Of a DNA stretch of 64,000 nt, positions 33,994-43,135 are shown piece by piece. The stretch's first letter is position 1. Each line of letters opens with the position of its first letter. Made by a program: the position numbers and the translations under genes. The stretch spans positions 868,001-932,000 of the forward strand of contig NZ_MZMU01000012.1 of NCBI RefSeq assembly GCF_004123835.1, written 5' to 3'. Under the pieces are notes generated by a model. That model searched no databases. It had not been told where the DNA came from and saw only the letters and a list, made by a program, of their open reading frames with translations. Source of the stretch: Rhizobium leguminosarum. GTDB taxonomy: Bacteria > Pseudomonadota > Alphaproteobacteria > Rhizobiales > Rhizobiaceae.

Positions 33994-34692
33994 ATGGATG
34001 CCCGCGAAATGAAGATCAAGGCCGCCGAGGCTGCACTCGCCCATGTGGAAAGCGGGATGCGTCTCGGGATAGGTACCGGCAGCACGGCGGAAGAATTCGT
34101 TCGCCTGCTGGCGGAGAAGGTCGCGGGCGGCTTCAGGGTCGAAGGTGTTCCGACGTCCGAACGAACCGCGCGGCTCTGCGTCGAACTCGGCGTGCCGCTG
34201 AAGTCGCTCGACGAACTGCCGGCACTCGACCTGACGATCGATGGCGCCGACGAGGTCGATCAGGCGCTCAGGCTGATCAAGGGCGGCGGCGGCGCGCTGC
34301 TGCGCGAAAAGATCGTCGCGGCCGCCTCCGAGCGAATGATCGTCATTGCCGACGAGAGCAAGCTGGTGGAAACGCTCGGCGCCTTCGCGCTGCCGATCGA
34401 GGTCAATCCGTTCGGGCTCGTCTCGACGCGGATCGCGATCGAAAAGGTCGCGGCCCGGCTTGGTCTTTCCGGTGAACTCGACCTGCGCCAGTCGGGTGAC
34501 GGAGAGTTTACCACGGATGGCGGCCATCACATCATCGATGCATCTTTTGGCCGCATTCCTGATGCAGAGGCGCTTTCGAGCGAGCTGAATTCCATACCCG
34601 GCGTCGTTGAACACGGGCTCTTTATCAATATGGCGGCACTTGCGATCATTGCCGGTCCTGCGGGTGCGCGCACGCTGCAGGCAAACAGATAA
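33994..34692 (+). CDS. rpiA: Ribose-5-phosphate isomerase A
   Basis: A 232-residue enzyme interconverting ribose 5-phosphate and ribulose 5-phosphate. It has the phosphate loop [11 protein letters not shown] near residue 25, [24 protein letters not shown] near 80 with catalytic residues, and [16 protein letters not shown]. The start [15 protein letters not shown] at 33994 matches the family; an in-frame extension back to 33847 is not credible. DUF2059 follows 15 bases later on the same strand and is probably co-transcribed. Confidence 0.95.
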
Positions 34693-34707
34693 CAGGAGCA
34701 TATACTC

Positions 34708-35271
34708 ATGATGAACATTGCAGGTCTTGGCCGTCTCGCCGCTGCGACCGTCGTTCTTTCCGGGCTTGCCTTCGGCTCCGCCGTCAAGGCGCAGGAAGTC
34801 TCCGAGGACCAGCTGAAGGCGTCTCGCGCGGCGATCGACGCCATTGGCGCCACTGCCCAGTTCGACAACATCCTGCCCGGTCTCGCCGAGCGTCTTAAGG
34901 CCGGCCTGATCCAGGATTCGCCGAACTACCAGGACATCATTTCGTCGACGGTCGACGCGCAGGCACTGGCGCTGGCGCCGCGCCGCGGCGATCTGGAGAA
35001 GGAGGCGGCACTCACCTATGCCAAGACCTTTACCGTCGACGAGCTGAAGGCGATCGCCGACTTCTATAATTCCGACGTCGGCAAGAAGCTGCTGCGCGAT
35101 GGCCCGGTCGCCTCGCGCGAGACGGCGAAGGCTGCCGACATCTGGGCGCAGGGCATTTCCCGCGACCTGGAAAAGCAGAGCAACGCCGAGCTTTCCAAGG
35201 TCATCAAGGCGCCGCCGCCGGCAACCGACAGCCCGACCGCTCCGGCTCCGGCACCGGCTGCCCAGCAGTAA
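34708..35271 (+). CDS. DUF2059 domain exported protein
   Basis: A 187-residue protein with a signal peptide (GRLAAATVVLSGLAFGSAV, cleavage after VKA). A DUF2059 domain (TYAKTFTVDELKAIADFYNS near residue 105) is followed by a Pro/Ala-rich tail ending APAPAAQQ. Such proteins are periplasmic and of unknown function. It lies right behind rpiA and is followed by a strong terminator hairpin. Confidence 0.88.
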   Translation: MMNIAGLGRLAAATVVLSGLAFGSAVKAQEVSEDQLKASRAAIDAIGATAQFDNILPGLAERLKAGLIQDSPNYQDIISSTVDAQALALAPRRGDLEKEAALTYAKTFTVDELKAIADFYNSDVGKKLLRDGPVASRETAKAADIWAQGISRDLEKQSNAELSKVIKAPPPATDSPTAPAPAPAAQQ

Positions 35272-35292
35272 GGCTGCCCCATCAAATTTGCG

Positions 35293-35319
35293 AAAGCCCG
35301 GCATCGTCCGGGCTTTTTT
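35293..35319 (+). terminator. Rho-independent terminator after the rpiA-DUF2059 operon
   Basis: AAGCCCGG-CATCGT-CCGGGCTT followed by TTTT makes a strong GC stem with a U tract, 21 bases after the DUF2059 stop codon. Confidence 0.85.
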
Positions 35320-35367
35320 GCTATGATGCGGAAAATGCTGCCGGCGAGGCTTCAGGTGACTGCAGAC

Positions 35368-35652
35368 ATGTCCGATCACGGTAGGGCCGTCCGAGTGCGG
35401 ATATCCGGCAAGGTCCAGGGTGTGGGTTTTCGCTATTGGACGCGCGATGAGGCCGTACGGCTCGGTTTGACGGGCTGGGTTCGCAATGAAGAGGACGGGG
35501 CCGTCGTCGCTGTGATCGCAGGACCCGACAGCGCCATCTCGACGATGATCGAGGGTTTCAGGCGCGGGCCAGCGGGGGCGTCTGTTTCGAGCGTCGAGAC
35601 GGAAGCAACGCAGCTTGAGAGGAACCCGACGGATTTCCGGATTACCCGCTGA
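35368..35652 (+). CDS. acyP: Acylphosphatase
   Basis: A 94-residue enzyme that hydrolyses acyl phosphates such as acetyl or carbamoyl phosphate. The family signature VRISGKVQGVGFRYWTRDEA carries the catalytic Arg, and GWVRNEEDGAVV carries the catalytic Asn. The start at 35368 (MSDHGRAV) fits the family length; an in-frame ATG at 35323 lies inside the preceding terminator region and would add 15 residues. Confidence 0.9.
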   Translation: MSDHGRAVRVRISGKVQGVGFRYWTRDEAVRLGLTGWVRNEEDGAVVAVIAGPDSAISTMIEGFRRGPAGASVSSVETEATQLERNPTDFRITR

Positions 35653-35709
35653 CAGCGCCAATCGCTAAGCATATGCAATTGGCATCGCATATGCGCCGCA
35701 TTTCAGCCC

Positions 35710-35922
35710 CTATGGGTTCGGGTTCTTTGCAAGTTGCCATTCACCCGTCTCATCCGGCTCTACGCGCTTGTTGCCACGATAGAAGATCGGCAGCCTCGTC
35801 TTCTTGTCGATCGAGAAGCGGCTCGGCGTGTATTTTTCATTCTCATGGCCTTGAATGGCGAGGCCGAGCGCTTCCTTGAATTTGCCAGCCTTGCACAGGT
35901 TGCTGAAGAGAGTTTGATCCAT
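35710..35922 (-). CDS. Small hypothetical protein
   Basis: A 70-residue basic protein starting MDQTLFSNLCKAGKFKEALG and ending EWQLAKNPNP. A GGAG sits six bases before the ATG at 35922, a better context than the in-frame ATG at 35937. No domain is recognised. It is hydrophilic, so probably cytoplasmic. Absence of frame disruption and a good ribosome binding site favour a real gene. It is convergent with acyP. Confidence 0.62.
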   Translation of the reverse strand: MDQTLFSNLCKAGKFKEALGLAIQGHENEKYTPSRFSIDKKTRLPIFYRGNKRVEPDETGEWQLAKNPNP

Positions 35923-35979
35923 CTTTTGCTCCGCCATTCTTTTCCATCCCATGGATTGCCTGCCAGCCTCGGCCGACCG

Positions 35980-36043
35980 GGTCAACCGTAAACGGTGACT
36001 GGTCAACCGAAGACGGTGACTGGGTCAACCGCAGACGGTGACT
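35980..36043. repeat. Threefold tandem repeat of a 21-22 base unit
   Basis: Three units of GGTCAACCG(T/A/C)A(A/G)ACGGTGACT run head to tail, with one extra G between the second and third, followed by a partial fourth. They lie upstream of gor, between it and a small hypothetical gene. Confidence 0.8.
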
Positions 36044-36170
36044 GGGGTCAGCCCTTTACAATGAAGATTCGGCGATGGGAACGGGATGACGCAGGAGCGG
36101 GCTTTTGTTTTCATGACGATCGCCCCTATATCAGGAACATCCTTCCTGCGATTCCCTTCCGGAGCTCCTC

Positions 36171-37556
36171 ATGTCTTCCTACGACTACGACCTCTTCGTC
36201 ATCGGCGGCGGTTCCGGAGGCGTGCGCGGCGCCCGTGTCGCCGCATCGCTCGGCAAGAAAGTGGCGATCGCCGAGGAGTATCGCTACGGCGGCACCTGCG
36301 TCATCCGCGGCTGCGTGCCGAAGAAGCTCTTAGTTTATGCTTCGCAGTTCCACGAGCATTTCGAGGATGCGGCGGGCTTCGGTTGGACGGTCGGCGAAAG
36401 CAGCTTCGACTGGAAGAAGCTGGTGGCAGCCAAGGATGTTGAAATCGCCCGACTTGAAGGTCTCTACAAGAAGGGTCTCGCCGGCGCCAATGCCGAGATC
36501 CTGGAAACGCGCGCGGAACTCGTCGATGCCCATACGGTCCTGCTGCTGAAGACCGGACAGACGGTGACGGCAAAGACGATCGTCATCGCCACCGGCGGAC
36601 GGCCGAATCCGCATGCAGCACTTCCCGGTCACGAGCTCTGCATCTCCTCCAACGAGGCCTTTCATCTTGAAGAACTGCCGAAATCGATCGTGATATCAGG
36701 CGGCGGCTATATCGCTGTCGAATTCGCCAATATCTTCCATGGCCTCGGTGTCGAGACGACGCTGATCTATCGCGGCGCCGAGATCCTGTCGCGCTTTGAC
36801 GAGGACCTGAGGCGCGGACTGCACGAGGCGATGGTCGCCAAGGGCATCCGCATCCTTTGCCACGACACGCTGCAGAAGGTGTCGAAGGATGAGGACGGGC
36901 TCATTCTGGAGACGCTGAACAATGGCACGCTGCAAGCCGGCGTCGTCATGCTGGCGCTCGGGCGCGATCCGAACACGCAAGGCCTCGGCCTCGAGGCGGC
37001 CGGTGTCGCCGTCGACGAACGCGGCGCCGTTATCGTCGACGAATATTCCCGCACCAATGTCGAAAACATCTATGCGCTCGGCGATGTCACCAATCGGGTA
37101 CAGCTGACGCCGGTGGCGATCCACGAGGCGATGTGCTTCATCGAGACCGAGTACAAGAACAATCCGACCCGGCCGGACTACGAGCTGATCCCGACCGCCG
37201 TCTTCTCGCAGCCTGAGATCGGCACTGTCGGTCTTTCGGAAGAGGAGGCGGGCAAGCGTTATTCCGAACTCGAGGTCTACCGCGCCCAGTTCCGGCCGCT
37301 GAAGGCCACGCTTTCCGGGCGGGCCGAGCGGATGATCATGAAGCTGATCGTCGATGCGGCGAGCCGCAAGGTGGTCGGCGCCCATATCCTCGGCCACGAT
37401 GCCGGCGAGATGGCGCAGTTGCTTGGCATCACGCTGAAGGCCGGCTGCACCAAGGACGATTTCGACCGGACGATGGCGCTGCACCCGACGGCGGCCGAAG
37501 AGCTCGTCACCATGTATGCGCCGAGCTATCGGATCCGCGACGGCAAACGGCTTTGA
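36171..37556 (+). CDS. gor: Glutathione-disulfide reductase
   Basis: A 461-residue FAD- and NADPH-dependent enzyme that regenerates reduced glutathione. It has FAD motif LFVIGGGSGGVRGARVAA, the redox-active disulphide GGTCVIRGCVPKK (Cys near 44 and 49), the NADPH motif IVISGGGYIAVEFAN, IYALGDVTNRVQLTPVAI and the C-terminal HPTAAEELVT with the catalytic His-Glu pair. The Cys-x4-Cys spacing and the dimer-interface tail mark it as Gor, not mercuric or lipoamide reductase. Confidence 0.95.
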   Translation: MSSYDYDLFVIGGGSGGVRGARVAASLGKKVAIAEEYRYGGTCVIRGCVPKKLLVYASQFHEHFEDAAGFGWTVGESSFDWKKLVAAKDVEIARLEGLYKKGLAGANAEILETRAELVDAHTVLLLKTGQTVTAKTIVIATGGRPNPHAALPGHELCISSNEAFHLEELPKSIVISGGGYIAVEFANIFHGLGVETTLIYRGAEILSRFDEDLRRGLHEAMVAKGIRILCHDTLQKVSKDEDGLILETLNNGTLQAGVVMLALGRDPNTQGLGLEAAGVAVDERGAVIVDEYSRTNVENIYALGDVTNRVQLTPVAIHEAMCFIETEYKNNPTRPDYELIPTAVFSQPEIGTVGLSEEEAGKRYSELEVYRAQFRPLKATLSGRAERMIMKLIVDAASRKVVGAHILGHDAGEMAQLLGITLKAGCTKDDFDRTMALHPTAAEELVTMYAPSYRIRDGKRL

Positions 37557-37562
37557 GCCCTC

Positions 37563-38852
37563 TTAGCTGGTGATGCGCGGCGCGCGGATGACCTTGAGGA
37601 AGAGCTCTTTCATCGCTTCGGCGATGCCTTCGGTCAGCGACACCTCGAAATAAAGGCCGGGCGAGGCGCATTCCTGCATCCTCGTGGGGATCTCGTTCTG
37701 GAAGGGCCTGATCCAGTCTTTGTACCACTTGTTATTCGGTAGCGGCAGGTAGGTAGTGTAGAGCACCGCGATCCTGACGCCCTTATCTTTCAACGGCTTG
37801 CAGAAAGAGGTGTCGATGGGCTCTTGGCAGCGGTTGCCGGTGAGTTTCTTCGTGCAGCCTTTCGGCTTCTCGCTGTCACCAACGCCGTCCGAGACGAAGA
37901 ACAAGACCTTCTGCGGCGTTGTCGACGTGCTGCCGTCGCCGGGTACGGGGATGATGGTGTTCATCTGGTCTAGCGCGCTATCGAAGCTCGTCTGCTGGTC
38001 GTTGTTGAAGCCCTGTCTCGGAATGGTCATCAGATCGACGGCGTCGGTGTAACCGCGGACCTCGTCGAGATGGTCGGTCGGTTCGGATATCGTGGTCAGC
38101 TTGGCGTCCTCGGCTTTGGTGCCGAAGGTATAGACGCCCATGCGGAACTGGTTGTCGGAAACGCGCGTGATCTCGGCGGTCTGGGTCAGCTCCTTGGTCG
38201 CCTGGCGAACGACGTCGATGCGCATGCTGACGCCGAGCTTCTTGGCGAGTTTGTAATAATTGTTTTTGTTTTCGGTTTCGTGGCAGGCAAAGGCGCAGGT
38301 GTCTTTGGTGTTCTTTTCCATGGTCTCGACGTCGGCTGCGGTGGCGCCGACGCCCATCGAAGGGGTGTTGTCGAGCAGGATGTAAAAATCCATGAAGGCG
38401 GCGGTCTGGTATTCGGCCGTGGCCGTGCCGGAGATCGTGACGATGTCCCGGCCGAGGATGCGCATGAAGGTGGTGGGCACGGTGGCGCTGAAGGAGACCA
38501 GCGAATTCACCTTGTTGGCGGTCTTGGTGACGGCGATGCCAAGATCAACATGAATGTCGGTCAGCTCGCCGGACATCTGCGACGTAAAAATGCTACGGGC
38601 ATCGTCCTTGCCGAGCGAGATCGTGCCGTCGCCACTCATCTTCATCGCGGCGGCGACGGCGGCGGATTTTTCAGAGATCGCGCCGACGGCGGCGGCATCG
38701 GCGGCGGCGAAAAGCTGCGTCCTCAGGCTCAGCGCGTGGGCGAGATCCACCGCCATGCCGGCCGCGCCGGCGAGCGGTACCATCAGCAGTGCCGTCATAA
38801 TGCCGAAATTGCCCGAGCGGTCCGATATGAAACCGGGCGGAAGGATCGCCAT
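37563..38852 (-). CDS. TadE/TadG-type pilus assembly protein with von Willebrand factor A domain
   Basis: A 429-residue protein. The N-terminal segment GNFGIMTALLMVPLAGAAGM is the TadE/TadG-like membrane anchor, followed by DLAHALSLRTQLFAAADAAA. A vWA domain from about residue 155 has the MIDAS-like DNTPSMG, a variant of DxSxS, and FFVSDGVGDS. Such proteins belong to Flp/Tad pilus systems or act as surface adhesins. No other tad genes are nearby, so it is a solitary copy. It ends six bases past the convergent gor stop. Confidence 0.85.
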   Translation of the reverse strand: MAILPPGFISDRSGNFGIMTALLMVPLAGAAGMAVDLAHALSLRTQLFAAADAAAVGAISEKSAAVAAAMKMSGDGTISLGKDDARSIFTSQMSGELTDIHVDLGIAVTKTANKVNSLVSFSATVPTTFMRILGRDIVTISGTATAEYQTAAFMDFYILLDNTPSMGVGATAADVETMEKNTKDTCAFACHETENKNNYYKLAKKLGVSMRIDVVRQATKELTQTAEITRVSDNQFRMGVYTFGTKAEDAKLTTISEPTDHLDEVRGYTDAVDLMTIPRQGFNNDQQTSFDSALDQMNTIIPVPGDGSTSTTPQKVLFFVSDGVGDSEKPKGCTKKLTGNRCQEPIDTSFCKPLKDKGVRIAVLYTTYLPLPNNKWYKDWIRPFQNEIPTRMQECASPGLYFEVSLTEGIAEAMKELFLKVIRAPRITS

Positions 38853-39011
38853 GCCATGTCCCCGAAGTTGAAACTCTTTTCCGTTCTACATTGAAAGTCT
38901 AAAATATGGGAAAATCGACATGGTATATGCTGGTTTAACCAGAGCAGGGCGGGCGGCGGCGGCGAGGCGACAACTCTCGGCGAATGGTCTTTGCAAGCCT
39001 GACCTAAAGGT

Positions 39012-39017
39012 CTATAA
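39012..39017 (+). promoter_or_regulatory. Possible -10 element (CTATAA) for the class II DAHP synthase gene
   Basis: CTATAA lies 17 bases after CTTTGC (38989-38994), close to the rhizobial CTTGAC-N17-CTATAT pattern. The spacing to the coding start is about 55 bases, leaving a normal 5' leader. Confidence 0.4.
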
Positions 39018-39071
39018 GCCGCCGCATATTGAGGGCATCCTGAGGTATGGATGTGAGAACAGGTGAGTGAG

Positions 39072-40445
39072 ATGGCAGACAATTGGACCCCGAGCAGCTG
39101 GCGGCAAAAACCGATCCTGCAGGTTCCCGAATATCCCGACGCAGCCGCTTTGGCGGCAACGGAAGCCACGCTCGCCAGCTATCCGCCGCTTGTTTTTGCA
39201 GGCGAGGCGCGCCGTCTGAAGAAGCATCTCGCCAATGTCGCCGAAGGCAACGGTTTCCTGCTGCAGGGCGGCGACTGCGCCGAGAGCTTCGCCGAACACG
39301 GCGCCGACAATATCCGCGACTTCTTCCGCGCCTTCCTGCAGATGGCTGTGGTGCTGACCTTTGGCGCGCAGCTGCCGGTCGTCAAGGTCGGCCGCATCGC
39401 CGGCCAGTTCGCCAAGCCGCGTTCGTCGAATGTCGAGAAGCAGGGCGACGTGACGCTGCCGGCCTATCGCGGCGACATCATCAACGGCATCGAGTTCACC
39501 GAGGAGTCGCGCATTCCGAATCCGGAACGCCAGGCCATGGCCTATCGCCAGTCGGCTGCGACGCTGAACCTGCTGCGCGCCTTTGCGATGGGCGGTTACG
39601 CCAATCTCGAAAACGTCCACCAGTGGATGCTCGGCTTCGTCAAGGACAGCCCGCAGGGCGAGCGCTACCGGAAGCTTGCCGACCGCATCAGCGAAACCAT
39701 GGATTTCATGAAGGCGATCGGCATCACCTCGGAAAACCATCCGAGCCTGCGCGAGACCGATTTCTTCACCAGCCACGAGGCGCTGCTGCTCGGCTACGAG
39801 GAGGCGCTGACCCGCGTCGACTCCACTTCGGGCGACTGGTATGCAACGTCCGGCCATATGATCTGGATCGGCGACCGCACGCGCCAGGCCGACCATGCGC
39901 ATGTCGAATATTGCCGCGGCATCAAGAACCCGATCGGCCTGAAATGCGGCCCGTCGCTGCAGGCCGACGACCTGCTGCAATTGATCGACATCCTGAATCC
40001 TGCCAACGAGGCCGGGCGCCTGACGCTGATCTGCCGCTTCGGCCATGAGAAAGTCGCCGACAGCCTGCCGAAGCTCATTCGCGCCGTCGAGCGCGAGGGC
40101 CGCAAGGTCGTCTGGTCCTGCGATCCGATGCACGGCAACACGATCACGCTCAACAACTACAAAACCCGTCCCTTCGAGCGGATCCTGTCGGAAGTCGAAA
40201 GCTTCTTCCAGATCCACCGTGCCGAAGGCTCGCATCCCGGCGGCATCCATATCGAGATGACCGGCAAGGACGTGACCGAGTGCACCGGCGGCGCCCGTGC
40301 GGTCTCCGCAGAAGACCTGCAGGATCGCTATCACACCCATTGCGATCCGCGCCTCAACGCCGACCAGGCGCTCGAGCTCGCCTTCCTGCTTGCCGAGCGG
40401 ATGAAGGGCGGCCGCGACGAAAAGCGGATGGTCGCCAACGGCTGA
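39072..40445 (+). CDS. Class II 3-deoxy-7-phosphoheptulonate (DAHP) synthase
   Basis: A 457-residue plant-type DAHP synthase, which joins phosphoenolpyruvate and erythrose 4-phosphate in the first step of the shikimate pathway. Typical stretches are NGFLLQGGDCAESFAEHGAD, the metal/substrate motif FAKPRSSNVEKQGDVTLP and HPGGIHIEMTGKDVTEC near residue 395. It starts at the ATG at 39072 (MADNWTPSSW); a GTG nine bases earlier is possible. It is not homologous in sequence to the class I DAHP synthase at 46475-47536. No leader peptide is visible upstream, in contrast to that gene. Confidence 0.95.
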   Translation: MADNWTPSSWRQKPILQVPEYPDAAALAATEATLASYPPLVFAGEARRLKKHLANVAEGNGFLLQGGDCAESFAEHGADNIRDFFRAFLQMAVVLTFGAQLPVVKVGRIAGQFAKPRSSNVEKQGDVTLPAYRGDIINGIEFTEESRIPNPERQAMAYRQSAATLNLLRAFAMGGYANLENVHQWMLGFVKDSPQGERYRKLADRISETMDFMKAIGITSENHPSLRETDFFTSHEALLLGYEEALTRVDSTSGDWYATSGHMIWIGDRTRQADHAHVEYCRGIKNPIGLKCGPSLQADDLLQLIDILNPANEAGRLTLICRFGHEKVADSLPKLIRAVEREGRKVVWSCDPMHGNTITLNNYKTRPFERILSEVESFFQIHRAEGSHPGGIHIEMTGKDVTECTGGARAVSAEDLQDRYHTHCDPRLNADQALELAFLLAERMKGGRDEKRMVANG

Positions 40446-40457
40446 GACAACACCGCC

Positions 40458-40547
40458 GCGCGTCTGAAAAGACGCGCAAAGGACGCTGTAGCACTTTGGA
40501 TTGCTGCATAATTCCTTAAATCGATTCCGCTTTAAGGAATTATGCAG
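40458..40547. repeat. Composite palindromic element with a perfect 17-base inverted repeat
   Basis: A hairpin GCGCGTC-TGAAAA-GACGCGC (40458-40477) is followed by AAAGGACGCTGTAGCAC. A perfect inverted repeat of 17 bases comes next: CTGCATAATTCCTTAAA (40504-40520) and its complement at 40531-40547 around a 10-base loop. Related hairpins occur at 45586-45634 and inside the FMN riboswitch at 5023-5054. Confidence 0.8.
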
Positions 40548-40568
40548 TAGCCTCAAATGAGTGAAGAA

Positions 40569-40594
40569 AAGCCCGGCGATGCCGGGCTTTTTTA
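40569..40594 (+). terminator. Rho-independent terminator (probably bidirectional)
   Basis: AAGCCCGGC-GAT-GCCGGGCTTTTTTT is a strong stem with a U tract between the convergent DAHP synthase and ABC exporter genes. Confidence 0.85.
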
Positions 40595-40618
40595 TTGCAG
40601 TGGAGGCGCACCAGACGC

Positions 40619-42454
40619 TCAGATGCTGGCCTGGACGCTGTGCAGATTGGCGTAGACGCCGTCTTGCGCCATGAGCTCGTCATGGGTGCCCTGTTCGACG
40701 ATGCCATCGGCCGTCAGGACCAGGATGCGGTCGGCATGGCGGACGGTCGACAGACGGTGGGCGATGACCAGGGTGGTTCGGCCGTTTGCCAGGCTGAGCA
40801 GCGCCTGCTGCACGGCCCGTTCGCTCTCGTTGTCGAGCGCGCTGGTCGCCTCATCGAAGATCAGGATCTCCGGATTCTTGAGGAAGGCGCGGGCGATGGT
40901 GATGCGCTGGCGCTGGCCGCCCGAGAGTTTGACGCCGCGTTGACCGATATCGGTGTCATAGCCCTGGGGCAGGGCGATGATGAAGTCGTGCGCATTGGCG
41001 GCGCGCGCGGCCGCTTCCAGCTCGGCATCGCTGGCGTCGGGGCGGCCATAACGCAGGTTTTCCGCCACCGTACCGGCAAAGAGGTAGACATCCTGCTGCA
41101 CCACCCCGACATGGCGCCGAAGCGAGGTCAGCGTCACCTCGCGGATATCGGTGCCATCGATCTGGATCGCCCCAGCTTCGACATCGTAGAAACGCGGTAT
41201 CAGCGCGCAAAGCGTGCTCTTGCCGACCCCTGAAGGGCCGACCAGGGCAACGAACTCCCCGGGCGCGATGGTGAGCGACAGCTTTCCGAGCACGCGTGGA
41301 CCGTCGGCCTCATAGCCGAAGGCGACATCGGTGAAGCTGATTTCACCCCTTGGCGCCGGCATCGGACGGGCGGCCGGTCGATCGGTGATATCCGGGGCTA
41401 TCTCCAGGATCTCCATGGCCCTGACGAAGCCGGTGTAACCCTCCTGCCAGAGGCGCACGAAATTCGCCAGCCGCTGCACGGGATCGACCAGCACGGCGAC
41501 GCAGAGCAGGAAGGTCAGCATGTCGGGGACGGTCAGTTCCGCCGCCAGGATGCGCAGGCCGCCGACGATGATCACCAATATGGTGACGAGCTGGGCGAAG
41601 GTTTCGGTCCCGACCGAAAACCAGGCCTCGCTGCGGTAGCCCTCGGCGCGGCTTTGCAGGAAGCGCCGGTTCTGCTCGGCGAAGCGTTCCTTCTCCAGCG
41701 CCTCGTTGGCAAAGGATTGGACGACGCGGATGCCCGCAAGCGCATCCTCGACGCGCTCGTTGACGGCGGCGATCTGCCGTTTGCTGGCTTCGAGCGCGCG
41801 GTTCATGTGCCGGTTGAAATAGAGCGCATAGGCGACTGCCGCCGGAGTGAGTAGCAGGATGAGAGCCGCCAATGGCGGATCGATGAAGAACAGCACCAAC
41901 ATGGCGCCGCCATATTTCAGCACGGCGATGGAAAGATCCTCGGGGCCGTGGTGAAAGAGCTCGCCCAGCCACAGGCTGTCATTGGTGATGCGGCTCATCA
42001 GCTGGCCGGTGCGCTGGCGGTCGTAGAAGCTGAACGAGAGCTTCTGGCAGTGCTCGAAGAGTTCCTGCCGCACCGTCGCTTCGATGCGCGCGCCCATCAC
42101 GTGGCCGCGATAATCGACGAAGAAGATGGCGACGATCTGGACCGCCAGAACGGCCAGCATGACGCCGCCCATCGCAAGGATCTGTGCGAAGGCCTGCGGC
42201 GCGTCGGGCAGAGCCAGCAGCCGGCTCGTGACGATGTTGGCGCAGAGCGGCAGGGCGACCGCCGTGCCGGCGACCAGGATGGCGCAAAGCAGATCCGCCA
42301 GCAGCAAAGGCAGGTGCGGACGGTAGTAGGAGAGGAATTTGCGCATACGCGACCAACGCCGCTCGCGGTCGGCGGCGGGATCGTCGCGGAAAAGGTTCAG
42401 GAAGGCGTTATGGCGTCGCGAGCTTTTCCTCGCGCGGGAGAACGAAATGTTCAT
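40619..42454 (-). CDS. MsbA-like ABC exporter (fused permease and ATPase)
   Basis: A 611-residue half-transporter. A cytoplasmic N-tail of about 40 residues precedes six membrane helices (about 45-340). The ATPase domain follows, with Walker A GPSGVGKST near 405, signature KLSGGQRQRI near 505, Walker B ILIFDEATSALD and the H-loop IAHRLSTV. It forms a homodimer exporting lipids, polysaccharide precursors or drugs; the substrate cannot be told. It is a single-gene unit bounded by a terminator. Confidence 0.93.
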   Translation of the reverse strand: MNISFSRARKSSRRHNAFLNLFRDDPAADRERRWSRMRKFLSYYRPHLPLLLADLLCAILVAGTAVALPLCANIVTSRLLALPDAPQAFAQILAMGGVMLAVLAVQIVAIFFVDYRGHVMGARIEATVRQELFEHCQKLSFSFYDRQRTGQLMSRITNDSLWLGELFHHGPEDLSIAVLKYGGAMLVLFFIDPPLAALILLLTPAAVAYALYFNRHMNRALEASKRQIAAVNERVEDALAGIRVVQSFANEALEKERFAEQNRRFLQSRAEGYRSEAWFSVGTETFAQLVTILVIIVGGLRILAAELTVPDMLTFLLCVAVLVDPVQRLANFVRLWQEGYTGFVRAMEILEIAPDITDRPAARPMPAPRGEISFTDVAFGYEADGPRVLGKLSLTIAPGEFVALVGPSGVGKSTLCALIPRFYDVEAGAIQIDGTDIREVTLTSLRRHVGVVQQDVYLFAGTVAENLRYGRPDASDAELEAAARAANAHDFIIALPQGYDTDIGQRGVKLSGGQRQRITIARAFLKNPEILIFDEATSALDNESERAVQQALLSLANGRTTLVIAHRLSTVRHADRILVLTADGIVEQGTHDELMAQDGVYANLHSVQASI

Positions 42455-42637
42455 GAAGCTGAATGTCCTTGTGGGGGATTATTCCTTTCTGTTCGGACAG
42501 GGTCGCTCTCATGTCAGTCTCCCGAGATTGAATTGAGCCGTTAGTATCGCCGACAACCGCCATCGATTCAATGCGGCGATGGGAGGAGGTTGGCGGGTGT
42601 TGCCTACAAGCAACACGGGTGATCGCGCCGGCCAAGT

Positions 42638-43135
42638 ATGACGATCCTCAAAATTTCTGATGATTTTGTTGAGCGGAATGGATTTGACGACGCAAGTGAT
42701 CGGCGGCAACGTTCGGTCATAAACGGGAGAGCGATCATTACCGAACGGCATACAGGCGGCTGCCTCTGCGGCGCCGTGCGATTTTCAACGACGGCGAGGC
42801 CAGGACCAGTCGTCGGCTGCCATTGCTCGCAGTGCCGCCGGCAGACCGGGTTTTATTATGCCGCGGTCAACGTGGCCCGCGCGGCTCTTTCGGTTGATGG
42901 CACTGAGGCGGTCCGCTGGTACCGGTCGAGCGAGGAGGCGCAGCGCGGCTTCTGCTCGAATTGCGGCTCCGCGCTGTTCTGGCAGGCGGACGGATCGGCG
43001 GAGATTTCGGTCATGGCGGGCGCCTTCGACACGCCGAGCGGCCTTGCCTTCGGCCATCATATCTACTGCGCCGACAAGGGCGATTTCTACGAGATATCGG
43101 ACGGCTTGCCGCAATATGCGGTGAATCCGGTTTAG
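42638..43135 (+). CDS. GFA-family zinc protein (glutathione-dependent formaldehyde-activating-like)
   Basis: A GFA/CENP-V domain spans residues 38-155 with all zinc-binding Cys motifs: GGCLCGAVRF, GCHCSQCRRQTG and FCSNCGSALFW. Members bind zinc; a few condense formaldehyde with glutathione, but most have unproven roles. The true start is uncertain: the ATG at 42638 lacks a clear ribosome binding site and the first 35 residues are not conserved-looking. The coding region from about 42740 is secure. Confidence 0.85.
   Translation: MTILKISDDFVERNGFDDASDRRQRSVINGRAIITERHTGGCLCGAVRFSTTARPGPVVGCHCSQCRRQTGFYYAAVNVARAALSVDGTEAVRWYRSSEEAQRGFCSNCGSALFWQADGSAEISVMAGAFDTPSGLAFGHHIYCADKGDFYEISDGLPQYAVNPV

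Noticed and set aside
33790..35661. Long open minus-strand frame continuing upstream of gph (862 codons in all)
   Set aside because: It is antisense to rpiA, DUF2059 and acyP, all recognisable proteins. The translated sequence is Arg/Asp/Gly-rich without any domain, a common shadow in high-GC DNA.
42638..42740. N-terminal extension of the GFA protein as a distinct domain
   Set aside because: The first 35 residues show no pattern and the start has no ribosome binding site. It is more likely a misplaced start than a new domain.
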